From Lotus japonicus (lineage: Eukaryota > Streptophyta > Magnoliopsida > Fabales > Fabaceae): a stretch of 64,000 nt of DNA. The DNA lies in the NCBI RefSeq assembly GCF_012489685.1, contig NC_080044.1, forward strand, positions 80,400,732-80,464,731. Reading direction: 5' to 3'. The position numbers and the translations under genes were made by a program. Under the pieces are notes generated by a model. It saw nothing but the letters and a program-made list of their open reading frames with translations, was not told the DNA's origin and ran no database searches. Positions 37,691 through 49,063 of this stretch are shown piece after piece. Each line of letters opens with the position of its first letter. Position 1 is the first letter of the stretch.

Positions 37691-39078
37691 CATCTCAAGT
37701 AGTAGTGTTATTATTAAAGTTTCAAAAAAGTGTTATTATTAAGCTCGAATCTATTATCGATTTATTCAAAAAAAAAAATGGTTGATAAACCAATAATTGC
37801 ATTCAAAGATGGCATAAGGGGTGTCAAACCCAAATACAAACCGAAATGAAAAAGAAAAGAAAAAACTAGAAAAAACAAACAAAAAACTACCAAAACAAAA
37901 CCCCAAAATATCACCCAGCCGAGAAATACAAACAGCCCACACAAACAAATACCCCTCCCCTGCCAAACACAAACCCATACCAGCTACTGTACTAATAAAT
38001 ACAAAATATTGAGTTAGTGTGTCATTGAGACATTGATTAAAATAGTGAGTCATTAATTGAATCACCACTATGTGTTAAATTATTATTACAAGACATTATT
38101 CACTAGGGACCTGCTTAATTGTAACTTGAGGATCAGTCTGGGTACATTAAGATGGAAATGAGTCTGCAGATTTTCTTGCCTAATATTATTAATAGGCTTG
38201 ATTCTGAGCTTAAAACCTTCATATTGAGCGACTCTCTCATGATTCCTTTAGTGTTTTGGTTTATATTTGTTATTTTTCTAAAGGAAAAAAATATAGAAAT
38301 TTGTTTTTCAATATTTCTTATATATATATATATTTTATTTGAAAAATTTTATTTTAGCTTTTTTTTTTTTGGTTACATGGAGGGGCAAGGCCCCGAAAAG
38401 CGAAAAAACGCTAAGAAACAGGAACACGGATACATATTTGACAATTCAACCACTTTAAACATAACTAATGCTGCACATTCATAGTTATTCTATATTTAGA
38501 AAATTCTCTCTCAATTTCTTCATTAAATTGAGTGTCGGAGTGTCTTTTGCAGATATATTTGCCACTTCGAACACTCATATTGTTGAAGTGACGTAGCAAA
38601 ACGCTAGACTCTTCATAGTCTTATAGCTCATGAGGGGGTTAGGAGTTTACCATCCACATATTGAGGTAAGAGACTAAGAGCATAAGTGGTCTAAGACATC
38701 ATCCACATACATTCAGCACAAAACCTTAAGGCAATGGGTGAGTGAGTCATTCCACTTTATATTCTCTTTAACTCTTGATTATTTGTCATATGTTAGACTA
38801 CTTCATTCATAATTATTACTTCAACAATGGCAACACGATGCTCTTCGCCTCTTCACTCCACTCTGCCTTGCCACACGTTGTACACACCTCAGAATTGTTT
38901 CTGAAAGAACAAGTAATATCATTGTTTGGTGTGTTTAGAAGCTTTATCGGTTTTCATTCATGTTGAGTGAAGACATATATGATTGTAGAAGAAACTATTA
39001 GAAGTAGTAGGTTTTATGGAATGAAAATGATTCTTAGATTATACATCTCAATTCTCATCAATCCCCATTGTAACTTAT
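37691..39078. other. Intergenic DNA
   Basis: An A-rich stretch (about 37770-37980) and a T-run followed by GGTTACATGGAGGGGCAAGG (38359-38390), which may be a tiny LINE 3' end in minus orientation. No gene supported. Confidence 0.45.
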
Positions 39079-39189
39079 TGGGCTGGGCTTAGCCCATTGT
39101 AACTGGACCGGGCAAATTTAACGGATTTCTTACCCGACCCGAATAAAAAGAGAAATCAAAATTCGAAAGCGAAAGCCCTAAACCCCTAA
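39079..39189 (+). promoter_or_regulatory. Site II elements and telobox-like motif
   Basis: TGGGCT at 39079-39084 and 39084-39089 and AGCCCA at 39091-39096 are site II elements. GCCCTAAACCCCTAAC at 39174-39189 resembles a telobox (AAACCCTAA). This pair is known from promoters of plant ribosome-biogenesis and growth-related genes, and it lies 100-220 bp before the G-patch gene's ATG, in keeping with that protein's expected nucleolar role. Confidence 0.6.
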
Positions 39190-39294
39190 CACGAGTAGGT
39201 AGAAGAAGAAGAAGAAGCAAAACACAAATCAGAACAGAAAGTAAGCTCTGGCTGTGCAGTGCATATAGGAATCAGCGGTGCAGTCGGCGGAGCC

Positions 39295-42200
39295 ATGGCG
39301 GCGCCTGAAACCCCTCTCTGTTACGTCGGTGTCGCCAGGCGATCCGCTGCTTTTCGCCTCATGAAGCAAATGGTACTCCTCACAATCCTCTCTCTCTCTC
39401 TGTGTTCCATTTTTTCTGTAATTGCTTGCGAATTGAACTCGATTTGGTGATTGATTTAGGGTTGGGAAGAAGGAGAAGGTCTTGGCAAAGAGAAGCAGGG
39501 AATCAAAGGATATGTTCGAGTCCAGAACAAACAGGACACTATTGGTTTGATTTTCTTCCTTTACATCTATCATCACATGCTATTCTCTATTACCAGATTC
39601 ATAATTCATAGTTAGTTTTCACTTTTCAGCTTGTTATGTGAGAATTGAGATAGGAAGTTAGTTTCAGTCAGTTACATTTTTCTGTTGATTAGGTATTGGC
39701 TTAGAGAAGCCTAACCAGTGGGCATTTGACACCACACAGTTTGATAGTATCCTCAAGAGATTGAAAGTTGTATGTCCCTCTTTCTCTACTTACTCACAAT
39801 CTCATTTCTTTCAATTCCTGATATGTTTACTGAATTATTTCTTTTTTTTTTCCCTCTGAAATGTGTAGCAAGCGCCGGAATCCAAGGACAAAGGTATAAT
39901 CATCTTACCTTCCTCTGTTTTCGCAATAGATTATCGTCATGTCTTTCATTTATGTCTTGAATGTGTTGTGAGGGTTGTGATTTTATGTGCTATGACAGAC
40001 ATAGATGATGATGATGATGATGATAATAGCCCTGCTAAGGTGGAAACTGAGGCGGCTAGTGTTGCTGCTGATCCAGAGGACTCTGTCTCCAAAGCTACTA
40101 GACCACAAGGAAGGTCTGTACATTGTGTATCCTTTCTATTCATTATGCTGTCTACTTTTTATTTAGCCACGGCGCATGAATTTTGCCATGCTTTGTTTTC
40201 AGATACAAGAGAAGAGAGAGGGGGAAGCTCGTCTCTGCATATTCCTTAAAGGATCTTGAAGGAATTCTTGTAAGTTTCATACACCATTCACTGAACATCT
40301 TTAGAACCTGAATAATATGTTTAATATTTCTAGTTTAAAAAAATTATAATGATGTTGACTGTAGAGTTTCATTTAGAGATGAAGAAAGTATCTAGATGCT
40401 GATACAGTTTAATGAATGGAATTCTCTTTTTTTACTTATTTTTGAAACCAGGTCCATGACATCACATGATTTGCCAAAATTTAATGGATTAATAGCTAAA
40501 TTTGTGGGACTTGGTGTTGGTTTCTGATATTAGCTTTCATTTTCTGTTTTAATTTTTTCATTTTAACCATGGTTTATTAATTTATTGTGTTCAGTTCAAT
40601 AAGTTTGCTGCAGTGTTTGATTTAATGAACCTGGAATACCTTTAACTTTTATGCGGTCATTATCTTCATTTTTGAAGCCTGGTTTGCACGTGACTGGATT
40701 TTTGTTATTATTTGCTTTGGTTGATCAGGACAGGACACACATGAAGATATCTGTGTTTCAAACTTGCATTTCATGTGGTTGAGATGTGTATTTTAATGCC
40801 TGAGAATGCACATCTTTGGTCGATTAGAATTGAATGGAACCTCCTCAAATTTATTTACATCAACAAATGATTGAAAATCAGCCTGCCCTTTTGTTTCTTT
40901 TATTTGAAAATAAGTAAATAAAAAGAAGATCATGTTACTTAAATGCAAGTATCTGTTTATACTATTAGGATTTCTATAAGCAAGCTTCTTAAATGTATAT
41001 ATTTTTATTTTATTTGATACAAGGTAGTCACTGGTTGTTTACTTCTGTGGTTTTGGTGATAGGTTAAAAAGACTGAACCATCTGAGGGTACGGACAATTC
41101 TGATGCTGAATTAAATTTGTTAGAGACATCTGAAACTCAAAATGTTGAAGATGAAGGTATAATCTAGAATTACAGAGATTTTGTGCTATCTATATGATTG
41201 TGACATTACACATGATATCTGAACTTCAGTACCATATTTTACTGTTTCTCTAGTCTCGAACCTTCTCTTTTCACCTCTTTTGTGATGTTTAGTTGTTTAC
41301 TATGTGGTTGAATATGCATTGGAAATTCTGTAGCTCTTCTACTCATATAAAAGTTCACTGTGAGATGCCCCCAACCCACCGAAAGACCTTCCTATTCATA
41401 TGGCCCCTCAGACCTCCTCCTGCCCCCCCATTCCTTCCCCCAAAACCAAACAAAGAGATACCCTTTCAGAGAATGATGTTTTTTGTATTTATTTATACTC
41501 GCTATACTAGTACAGCCAATTTCCCTTGGTATATCTCTATTGTGATTTCACTTGCATTGAAAATGAAAACTTTACTTCTGGGGATATTTTCCCTGATAAC
41601 CAACTCATTTATGCAAGGAAAAAGCTGCCATATTTACCTCTTAGGTGCAACCAATTGTTTGTAACACATTCTTTCAATAGGGTTCTGTTTAGAAAGTAAG
41701 ACACCTGAACTTTCATGTTCTGCACATAATTAATTGCTGACATTAATTATGTGTGTTTGTGTGAATTATTATAAGTCCAGTTTCCTCAATCAGTTAATAT
41801 TGCACTGGTACAGGAAGCATATATCCTGTTATCCCTCCAGAGTGGTGGGGCTATAAGTTTGGTTTTATCTCTGGTGGATATCTTGGAGCAGAATTAAAGA
41901 AGAGAAAGTCACTGATATCTGAAAGTGCTAAAAAAAGTGGGACAGAGAGAACTGCATTTTTTGAAGAAGATCAAGAAAATCTCTACAAGCTAGTCCAAGT
42001 ATGTGACCTCTTGCCTTGTGAAGTTGGTATATGCGATATATAATTCATCAAACATACATGTGATGTTCAATTACATGAAGGATGGTTGCTTGTAATGCTT
42101 GACTAATGATAAATGTCAGCATTATGTTTGATATTAATTTCATAGTCAAACCTTATGGCTATAATAGTTAATTGTTCTACAATTGTTATGCCAGGATAAA

Positions 42201-43062
42201 TCCACAACAGGAAAGCAAGGGCTAGGCATCAAGGACAGGCCCAAGAAAGTAGCTGGATGCTATTTTGAGGGGAAAAAGACATCATTTGATAATAGTGATG
42301 AAGAAGATTCTGACACTGATTCCATGGAAAAACAAACACGTGATGACTTAATTAAAGTAGAAAAGGTTGTTGAATCCAAAGTGAAGCTGAAAAAGTTGTG
42401 TAAAAAGATTTTACAGCAGGTAAGACCTGTTTTTTTGTGTTGCAGTTTTCCTCCTTATTAGTTATTTCATGATTGATTATTCACTCAATTACAGGTGCCT
42501 GAAGAATCACTGAAACTAAAACAACTCAAGGTTCTTATTGAAGAGCGTTCATCAACAATCTTGTCCGACTTTTCTTCAAAAAGAGACGCTATTACTTACT
42601 TGAAGCAAAAGGTATGGCTGTCTTAATCACGTATCACTGTTAGACAATTTATTTTGAAATTTGGGTAGAATGGAACTACATTTCTTCCAGTTCTAGTTCA
42701 AATTTGAAGAGTCTTTTTCTTCAGAATACCTATTACTATGTATATTGCCTGTTTCTTTTGTAGTATTACTTAATAAATTTTGTGCATGGACTTAATAGGA
42801 ATTGAGGAGAAATGGGCTAAATTCTTAAAAATATCTTTTGTTGATGGAACTACTTGAAGCCAGTATTGTTATACTTAATAGTGATACTTAATAGTGATCT
42901 GTGTTTGTCGGATTTGGGCATGTTGATTTATTTGTTATCATTTCACTTCCAAGTTTCGCCTACCAAATTGTGACATGGTTTGGTCTTTGGCTTCAGCTGT
43001 CAGGTAGTAGGAAATTTTGTATTGAAGGGAAAAGAGTACGATTGGCATCTACGAGAAGTTGA
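39295..43062 (+). CDS. G-patch protein, PINX1/Pxr1-like
   Basis: Eleven exons: 39295-39372, 39460-39544, 39693-39769, 39869-39893, 39999-40113, 40203-40269, 41063-41156, 41814-41998, 42195-42419, 42495-42611, 42997-43062; 1134 bp, 377 residues. The G-patch spans residues ~20-65 ([20 protein letters not shown], then [14 protein letters not shown]) next to the N-terminus, with [17 protein letters not shown] after it, the layout of PINX1 and yeast Pxr1. An acidic DDDDDDD run follows near residue 90. [18 protein letters not shown] (about 186) is conserved in the plant proteins. The last exon encodes a short basic tail ([18 protein letters not shown]). In yeast and animals such proteins act in rRNA/snoRNA maturation by stimulating a DEAH helicase, and PINX1 also binds telomerase; for the plant protein this is inference. 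The ATG is the first, and agrees with family N-termini. Confidence 0.88.
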
Positions 43063-45086
43063 ATTTTTGATACATTTTTTGCGGCTTTTCTCATTTGAAA
43101 CCCTCCCGGGGGGTGTTGAGAGAACTGTGCAGATTGCACAGATTGCACAGCTTACCTTGAATGTTGTAGCAATCTGTCAAGTGTTGACAACATTTTATGA
43201 AAATTTAGTTTATATTTTTTGTTGTAAGTTTAAATTTTGTTTAAGTGAGTGTGTCCATGGATTGGATATTGATATTATCTCTTTGTAACTCATGAATAAT
43301 GAAACGTGCTTAATCCAAATTCATTTTGTGTCGGTAAACAAAATATATGAAATTGAGTTAATTGATTACTATTAGAACATATGGTCTGAAGTTAAAAGCT
43401 AGCTGTAGAAAACCCTAATACTAGGTTACAATTAACTTCAATTTGGATAAAAACTGCAAATGATTTATTTTGATTTGTTCATTATATATTAAATTTCAAG
43501 TTCTTATCTTATTTTTCATTCAGACACGTCATATATTTATCATTTCAGTTAGCCTTTTTTGCAAGAAAAGAATAGCTGGATTTGCCACGACATTTCAGTC
43601 ACGATTTCTGCAAACCAGCAATCTTTGAATAACCCTTTCTTCAGACATGTAACCAAACGTGGGTGCAAATGTTTCTTTTATCAACCAAACACACTACCCA
43701 ATTGAACATTACTTTATCTGGAAAAGTTAAAAAGTCGAATAAAATAATAAAACGCTTCGAGTGCAAATAGTAGTGTAAGTGAATGGAATTCCTTTTATGA
43801 ATGAGATTATGATACATGCACAGTCTTTTCCTACACCCTTGTGAAGAGGCACAAGTGGTGTGGTAAAAGTCATAAGATTGAGCTACGATGGTGAAATGTT
43901 AGATGGCACCGACCAAGTTGGTCCTAAAAGTCCACATTTGCATTTGCATCGCAACAGCTTCTTCCCTGCATTTACGAAACAAACAGCATATTCAACTTTA
44001 GATGCTTGTTGTTTTTTCTTTGTTTAACAGTGACTGGTCGCAAATCAAGACCATATACACGGGATAGATTAACATAAGTGCACGGAATTGAAGAGGCATA
44101 TGGATAAAATCTTGCAAGTTGCAACAAATGTTTGCTTTCTAATTTGGCCTTATCATAGAAAAAATGGACATAGCATGCAACTAGGCATTTTGTAAAGTTA
44201 AGCATTTACATCCGTTAATTAATTCCGTTTAAAAAACTGTGACAGTCTCTCCTAACTAATGACTTCGTTGGTATTCAAACATATGTAATCATCTTATATA
44301 TAAGAATTAAATTTATCTACCGCGCTAATGTTTTGTTGGTAAATGGTCAGACATGAGGATAAAAAGAAGTTAACTTGTGCAACATGTATCTAATATATCT
44401 CTTTCTGAACTCCCCCAGCAAAATCCCAATCCCAAAAAGTTAAAATGAATAAGCGAGTGATGATTTGGAGAAAAATCTTAACAAGCTCTCATATGCATGA
44501 TGCAAGATGATCGTACTGTACGACTTTATTTTCTAGTTTCTCATCTCTATCTTCAACGTAAAAAAAACAGCTAGGCATAAATCCAATTCTGACTTACAAA
44601 AACTACTACTCATATAAACTTCTTAAAAACTACTAATATAAGCTTATATGATTTTTTTTTTTTTCTTTCGGTGACTAACTTGCGATGGTTAACTTAACTT
44701 CCATGGACGAAATTAATCATTTCCTCATATCAAATTGTCTATAAGTATTAATAATAATTGATTCCAAATTATTGGCCTCTTACGTATAAGATCCAACAAC
44801 CAACCAATTGTATTGTACTGGCCCCAAAGACTGATTCAAAATGTCTTATTTTCTGTCTTGTAGTAGCCTACAATCCCCAAAAAACCGAAAAAATGGACAC
44901 TATTTTCATGTATTCAGCACCGAATTGCTGAATAAATATCCGTTCCACACTTCCACTTGCACAGATTTTGACTTTTTTGTTAGTCAGCTCAATTGAAAAT
45001 GCTATTGCCAGTTTGAAGCTTGAAACTTGAAGAAGCAAACAACACATATTCAAAAAAACCACCCAATAATGGTTACCATTCCATGT
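43063..45086. other. G-patch gene 3' UTR and WRKY upstream region
   Basis: The proximal ~250 bases are the likely 3' UTR, including a small triplication of CAGATTGCA (43130-43150). Farther on it is AT-rich. A W-box (TTGACT, about 44968) lies roughly 230 bp upstream of the WRKY start, compatible with self- or cross-regulation common to WRKY genes. Confidence 0.5.
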
Positions 45087-45096
45087 TATATAAATA
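45087..45096 (+). promoter_or_regulatory. TATA box of the WRKY gene
   Basis: TATATAAATA about 100 bp upstream of the WRKY start codon at 45199. Confidence 0.6.
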
Positions 45097-45198
45097 TATC
45101 CACACATAGGTTGACATTATTAATTCAAAACTCATCCTTGCAATAATATCTCACTTCCATTGTAATTTTATATAGCCATCTTTGTCTTAATTTTTCAC

Positions 45199-46746
45199 AT
45201 GATGAATGAGCTTGCTTGCTTAATGGATTGGGATTTGGAAGCAATTGTCAGAGGATGCAACAACGGTGAAGCCTCAGCAACCACCATGATGGACCATCAG
45301 GATCATAACTTTTCTCATCATTTCTTCTCTGAACAAGATGAGCTTCTTGGCTTTAATTTTCCTGAATTCTCAGAAGCAACGTGTGTCCTTGATGAATTGG
45401 AAGAGCTTTACAAACCTTTCTACCCAGTTTTGCACCCTCTGAATTCATTACAGAGTACCATAGTCACAAGTTCCCTACCTATCCCAAAAGAAGTCAAAGA
45501 ACTTAAAGCATCATCATCAGAGAAAGCAGCTTCACAAGATTTGCAAGTTCCCTCAGTATCTAAATATAAAAGAGGGTAAGTTGATTGCTCATCCAATCAA
45601 ATAAAAACCTTCATACTTCAACGAATTCAAGTTTTTTTTTTTACTTGGTTAAACGTGCAACAAGAATCAAACTAAACTCTCATACCATATTAAGAACAAT
45701 TATTCAGAAAATTTTAGTTTTTGGATGAAAATACATTTACTATTTAATATTTGACATTATGTAATACTTATGATTTGCTGAACTGGACCTTGTGGTCTAG
45801 ATTTACCCCGCAGTGTAGACATAGAAACTTCCTCGCCCTGCAACAAAGTGCTTTACCTTTTGAGGCCCGATCTCAAGATCTACAGGCTAAGTACCAAATA
45901 TACCTAGTACTAACCCTTCAGGTCTTCGGATCGAGTCATGCAAGGAAAAGTATTTGCATACGTGTGGGGACGAGGAAGTTTCCTATGTGTAAACTGTAGG
46001 GAAAACCTTGATACTTGTGTGAGCTCAGTTAAAAAGGCAAATCTCAGATGTTACCTAAGTTGTTTCATATATTCCAAGTTATTTGAATTTATAAAATCTT
46101 TTCAAAGATGTGTAAGTCCTGCAAAGCTAATGATGTGTCTGTTGGTTTAATTCTCAGCAAGAAAAACCAGAACAAGAGTGTGGTGAAGAAACAAGTGAAG
46201 GGAGGTGATGGTCTTGCTGATGAGTGGGCTTGGCGTAAATATGGACAGAAACCAATAAAGGGTTCCCCTTATCCTCGAAGCTACTACAGGTGCAGCAGCA
46301 CCAAAGGATGCTTGGCAAGGAAACAAGTTGAAAGGAGCCATTTGGATCCTGCAGTTTTTCTAGTTACCTACACAGCAGAACACAATCATTCCCAGCCAGC
46401 AAGGAAAAACTCATTAGCAGGAACCACAAGGAATAAGAACATTTCCCAAAACACATGTTCCTCAAATTCCTCATCATCAGCAGTAACTCACTCTCCAATA
46501 AGGACACCCAATTTGGTTGTTGTGGCCTCATCCAACATTAAAGATGAGGTTGGGACAAGAGTGCAACAAAGTGATAAGGGTTTGGAGAAAGAGGAAGATT
46601 TTCTTGAGTGGTTAGATGGTGATGCTGGAGGTGCTACATTTGGTGATGGTTGGATCCCAAGCTCAGAGCTTGAGGATCTCATAGGATTTAAGTACCAAGA
46701 ACTTGTAGATGGCTGTGATTTCACTGATGGTTCTGATGATCGATGA
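45199..46746 (+). CDS. WRKY29: WRKY transcription factor, group IIe (WRKY22/29-like)
   Basis: Two exons: 45199-45575 and 46158-46746, 966 bp, 321 residues. The N-terminus ([11 protein letters not shown]) and [17 protein letters not shown] (about 73-90) match Arabidopsis WRKY29 best among those I know. The DNA-binding domain has WRKYGQK at 151-157 and a C-X5-C-X23-H-X-H zinc finger (C171, C177, H201, H203), so group II; the [20 protein letters not shown] context is group IIe. A basic segment ([12 protein letters not shown]) precedes it as a likely nuclear signal, and the C-terminus is acidic, a possible activation region. The domain binds W-boxes (TTGACY); WRKY22/29 act downstream of MAPK cascades in immunity. 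The usual intron inside the WRKY domain, after the PYPR arginine, is absent; the sole intron lies upstream of it and contains an inverted-repeat element. The gene name is by similarity. Confidence 0.92.
45798..46010. mobile_element. MITE-like inverted repeat in the WRKY intron
   Basis: The left arm (about 45798-45842, containing ACATAGAAACTTCCTCGCCC) and the right arm (about 45962-46010, containing GGACGAGGAAGTTTCCTATG) are inverted, imperfect copies, about 210 bp end to end. The loop is more GC-rich than the rest of the intron. No target-site duplication resolved. It lies fully within the intron and leaves the splice sites intact. Confidence 0.6.
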
Positions 46747-47543
46747 CATGTTTGAATCAACTTCTTTTTTATCCAAATCAGTTTTAAAATTAGCATAGGG
46801 GCCAGAAGCTTCTTCCCTGATTCTGACTTCAGAGTCAATTCTAAAATAATTTCCAAACATGTACTTAGTTCCTTGGCCACATGCATGTGGATTATATTTC
46901 ATTTTCTTGGATTGTATAAAAGTAGAATAGAAAAACATGCATGACATGCATATAGCCATTATTGGTCCTGTGCAAACAATTGTATCAACAAAACCTGTGC
47001 TACACTGGTTTTTTAAGCATTGAAAAAGTTGAGTTAAGGATTTATTCTCACAATGGTTCTTTTGGTTTATACATTTTCAGTAATCATAAGTTCAACAAGT
47101 TTGCAATAAAACTGGATCCTAACATAATGACCATGTGATAACCAATTAAGCAGTGTACTTACAATTTATTTACCAAATGAGCTTCTATTTTATTGTTCCT
47201 TGTTGAGAACATGTTCAATTATGCTGAGTAATTGTGTCTGGGTACATAATGAAGCATCTTTCTCTATCCCATTACCTATGACATTTCTCACTTCTTTCTA
47301 TTATTCCTATCTATATATGATATATCTTTCTGAGTTGGAATGAGTGTGTATATTGTTTTTCCAATTTTTAATGAGCATCAATTTTCTAATTTTTCAACTA
47401 CCTCCGACGTGTAACATTCTGAGTTTTTTGTCTAGAATTTTGGACATGTAAGTGGGCCACCAATCCAACGAGTGTCCAGCTTAGCTGCCAACCTTTTCCC
47501 ACGCTGTAAGGAAAATCACTATTTGACCCACACAAAAAAAAGA
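46747..47543. other. WRKY 3' UTR and intergenic DNA
   Basis: The first ~250 bases are the likely 3' UTR. The rest is AT-rich, with no gene or repeat recognised. Confidence 0.5.
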
Positions 47544-47722
47544 TAATGTTTCATCCACACCTCTCTTTTGAGGTGGAGAGGTGGAATGGTGAGAGAGATA
47601 GGAAGAAAAGAAAAAGTAAGAGAGAGAAAATATGATATGTGATAGATTATAAGATGAGAGAGATAGAAATAAAAAGAGATGGAAATGAAGTGTTTAAAAA
47701 ATGGGGTGTGTATATATCATTA
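47544..47722 (+). mobile_element. MITE family A, copy 2
   Basis: 179 bp, the same length as copy 1 at 17516-17694 and nearly identical along its length (shared TGGAATGGTGAGAGAGATAG and the end GGGTGTGTATATATCATTA). The left end again has a CACCTC...GAGGTG hairpin. The close identity with copy 1 points to fairly recent activity of the family. Confidence 0.87.
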
Positions 47723-47989
47723 CTCCTTTACAAAAATAAAAATTCGATATTTTATTTTATGAGTGGAAGTTTAATTATTCAGTATAGTTACACTCAATCA
47801 TTTTTATTTTTATTTTTACACTCAATAATTGTTAACGTACTATAAATACAAAAAAAATTATAAATGGATAGTCTCTTACAGTCTTACGATTGACACAGTT
47901 CTAATAATGAATAATTTTTTATAAACCATGGGGGGTTGTTTTAAAGGCAAGAAAACTGTTTAGAAACAATTTATTGAGAGAAATTGATT

Positions 47990-48485
47990 ATTTGCGACGG
48001 AAAAAGGATCGGTCACAAAATACATGGCAGTGTGTCTACAGGGAGAATACGTTATGACTTTATGTGACGAAGACAAAATCCGTCACAAAGTCCAAGCCAA
48101 CGTATCCCGGCAGAGAACAAATTCGTCACAGAAACTTGCGACAGAATGTTTATCCTTCACTGTGTTTGCGACGGAATGCATATCCGTCAGTCCGTCACTG
48201 TGTTTGCGACGGGATGTAAATCCTTCACTGAAGTTTCGACGGAAATTATATCCGTCACAAATCACTGTCGGGTTATTTGCGACGGAATTATATTCCGTCC
48301 CAAAATCCTTTAAAGCGAGGTGAATTTAGCGACGGAAACTTGTGAGGGACGTATTCCGTCGCAAGTTCGCTGGTCTGTTTTTTGGGTTATTTGTAAATTT
48401 GCGACGGAAATTCCCTCGCCAAGATTCCGTCGAATCCCACACCAAACCAATGATTTTGTGACGGATTAGTTCTCTGTCACGAAAA
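47990..48485. repeat. Array of GCGACGGAA / TTCCGTCGC motif pairs
   Basis: About ten imperfect copies of TTTGCGACGGAA, most followed within 10-30 bp by an inverted partner such as TCCGTCAC or TTCCGTCGC. Spacing is irregular at roughly 35-70 bp. Such GCGACGGA arrays are known in subterminal regions of plant CACTA (En/Spm) elements, where they bind transposase. I see no CACTA end and no transposase, so this is probably an internal piece of a lost or non-autonomous element. Confidence 0.75.
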
Positions 48486-48860
48486 CCTCATGTTAGAAAA
48501 ATGATTTTAAAGTAGATTATTTTTGTAAATTGATTCAATTCTTAATTATTTATAAAAAAATCATGGAAATATCTAGACTTTAACTTTAAATAAAATTCTC
48601 CATCAGAGTTTTTGTCATTTTTGTTTGCGCCTATAATAGACGTAATTCTAGGAGTGTATGTATGTCTTCCTCTTAATTTCTTTTTAAACTCTCCTCTCTG
48701 TATCTGTCTTTGAATAATTTAATTGTGTTTAGATACTCATTAGCAATGGTGTAAAGGGACATTAACACTCATTTTTAAAGACACAAGTGTTAATGAAACT
48801 TTTATTATAAATTAAATTGAAAATCTATTTACATTGCAGTATTGCACTTGTATCGAAACC

Positions 48861-49054
48861 GAGTTTAATGGATATGCACTGACAGTGTAAAATAGTTTTA
48901 CACAGACATCCAATTGAATTCCGCCAAATTAAAAAATATCTTATTTTTTTAATTAAAATTAAAGTCAAATGTAATTATCTCTCCTATGTGGCATGCTTTG
49001 ATTGGATGATTGTGTAAAACTATTTTACACTGTCAGTGCATATCCATTAAACTC
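48861..49054. mobile_element. Mutator-type MITE, perfect 44-bp TIRs, 9-bp TSD
   Basis: A 194-bp element. The TIRs at 48861-48904 and 49011-49054 are perfect inverted copies over 44 bases by eye. A perfect 9-bp duplication ATCGAAACC flanks it (48852-48860 and 49055-49063), the size typical of Mutator-like elements. Inside, an imperfect continuation of the inverted repeat occurs (CATCCAATTG against its TTGGATGAT partner). Confidence 0.93.
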
Positions 49055-49063
49055 ATCGAAACC

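Noticed and set aside
37766..38068. 100-residue minus-strand frame rich in Phe/Gly
   Set aside because: Complement of an A-rich stretch; no homology recognised, no splice or promoter context.
47990..48485. Regular repeats considered as a CRISPR-like array
   Set aside because: Plant nuclear DNA; motifs are short, variable in spacing and paired in inverted orientation, unlike CRISPR repeats.
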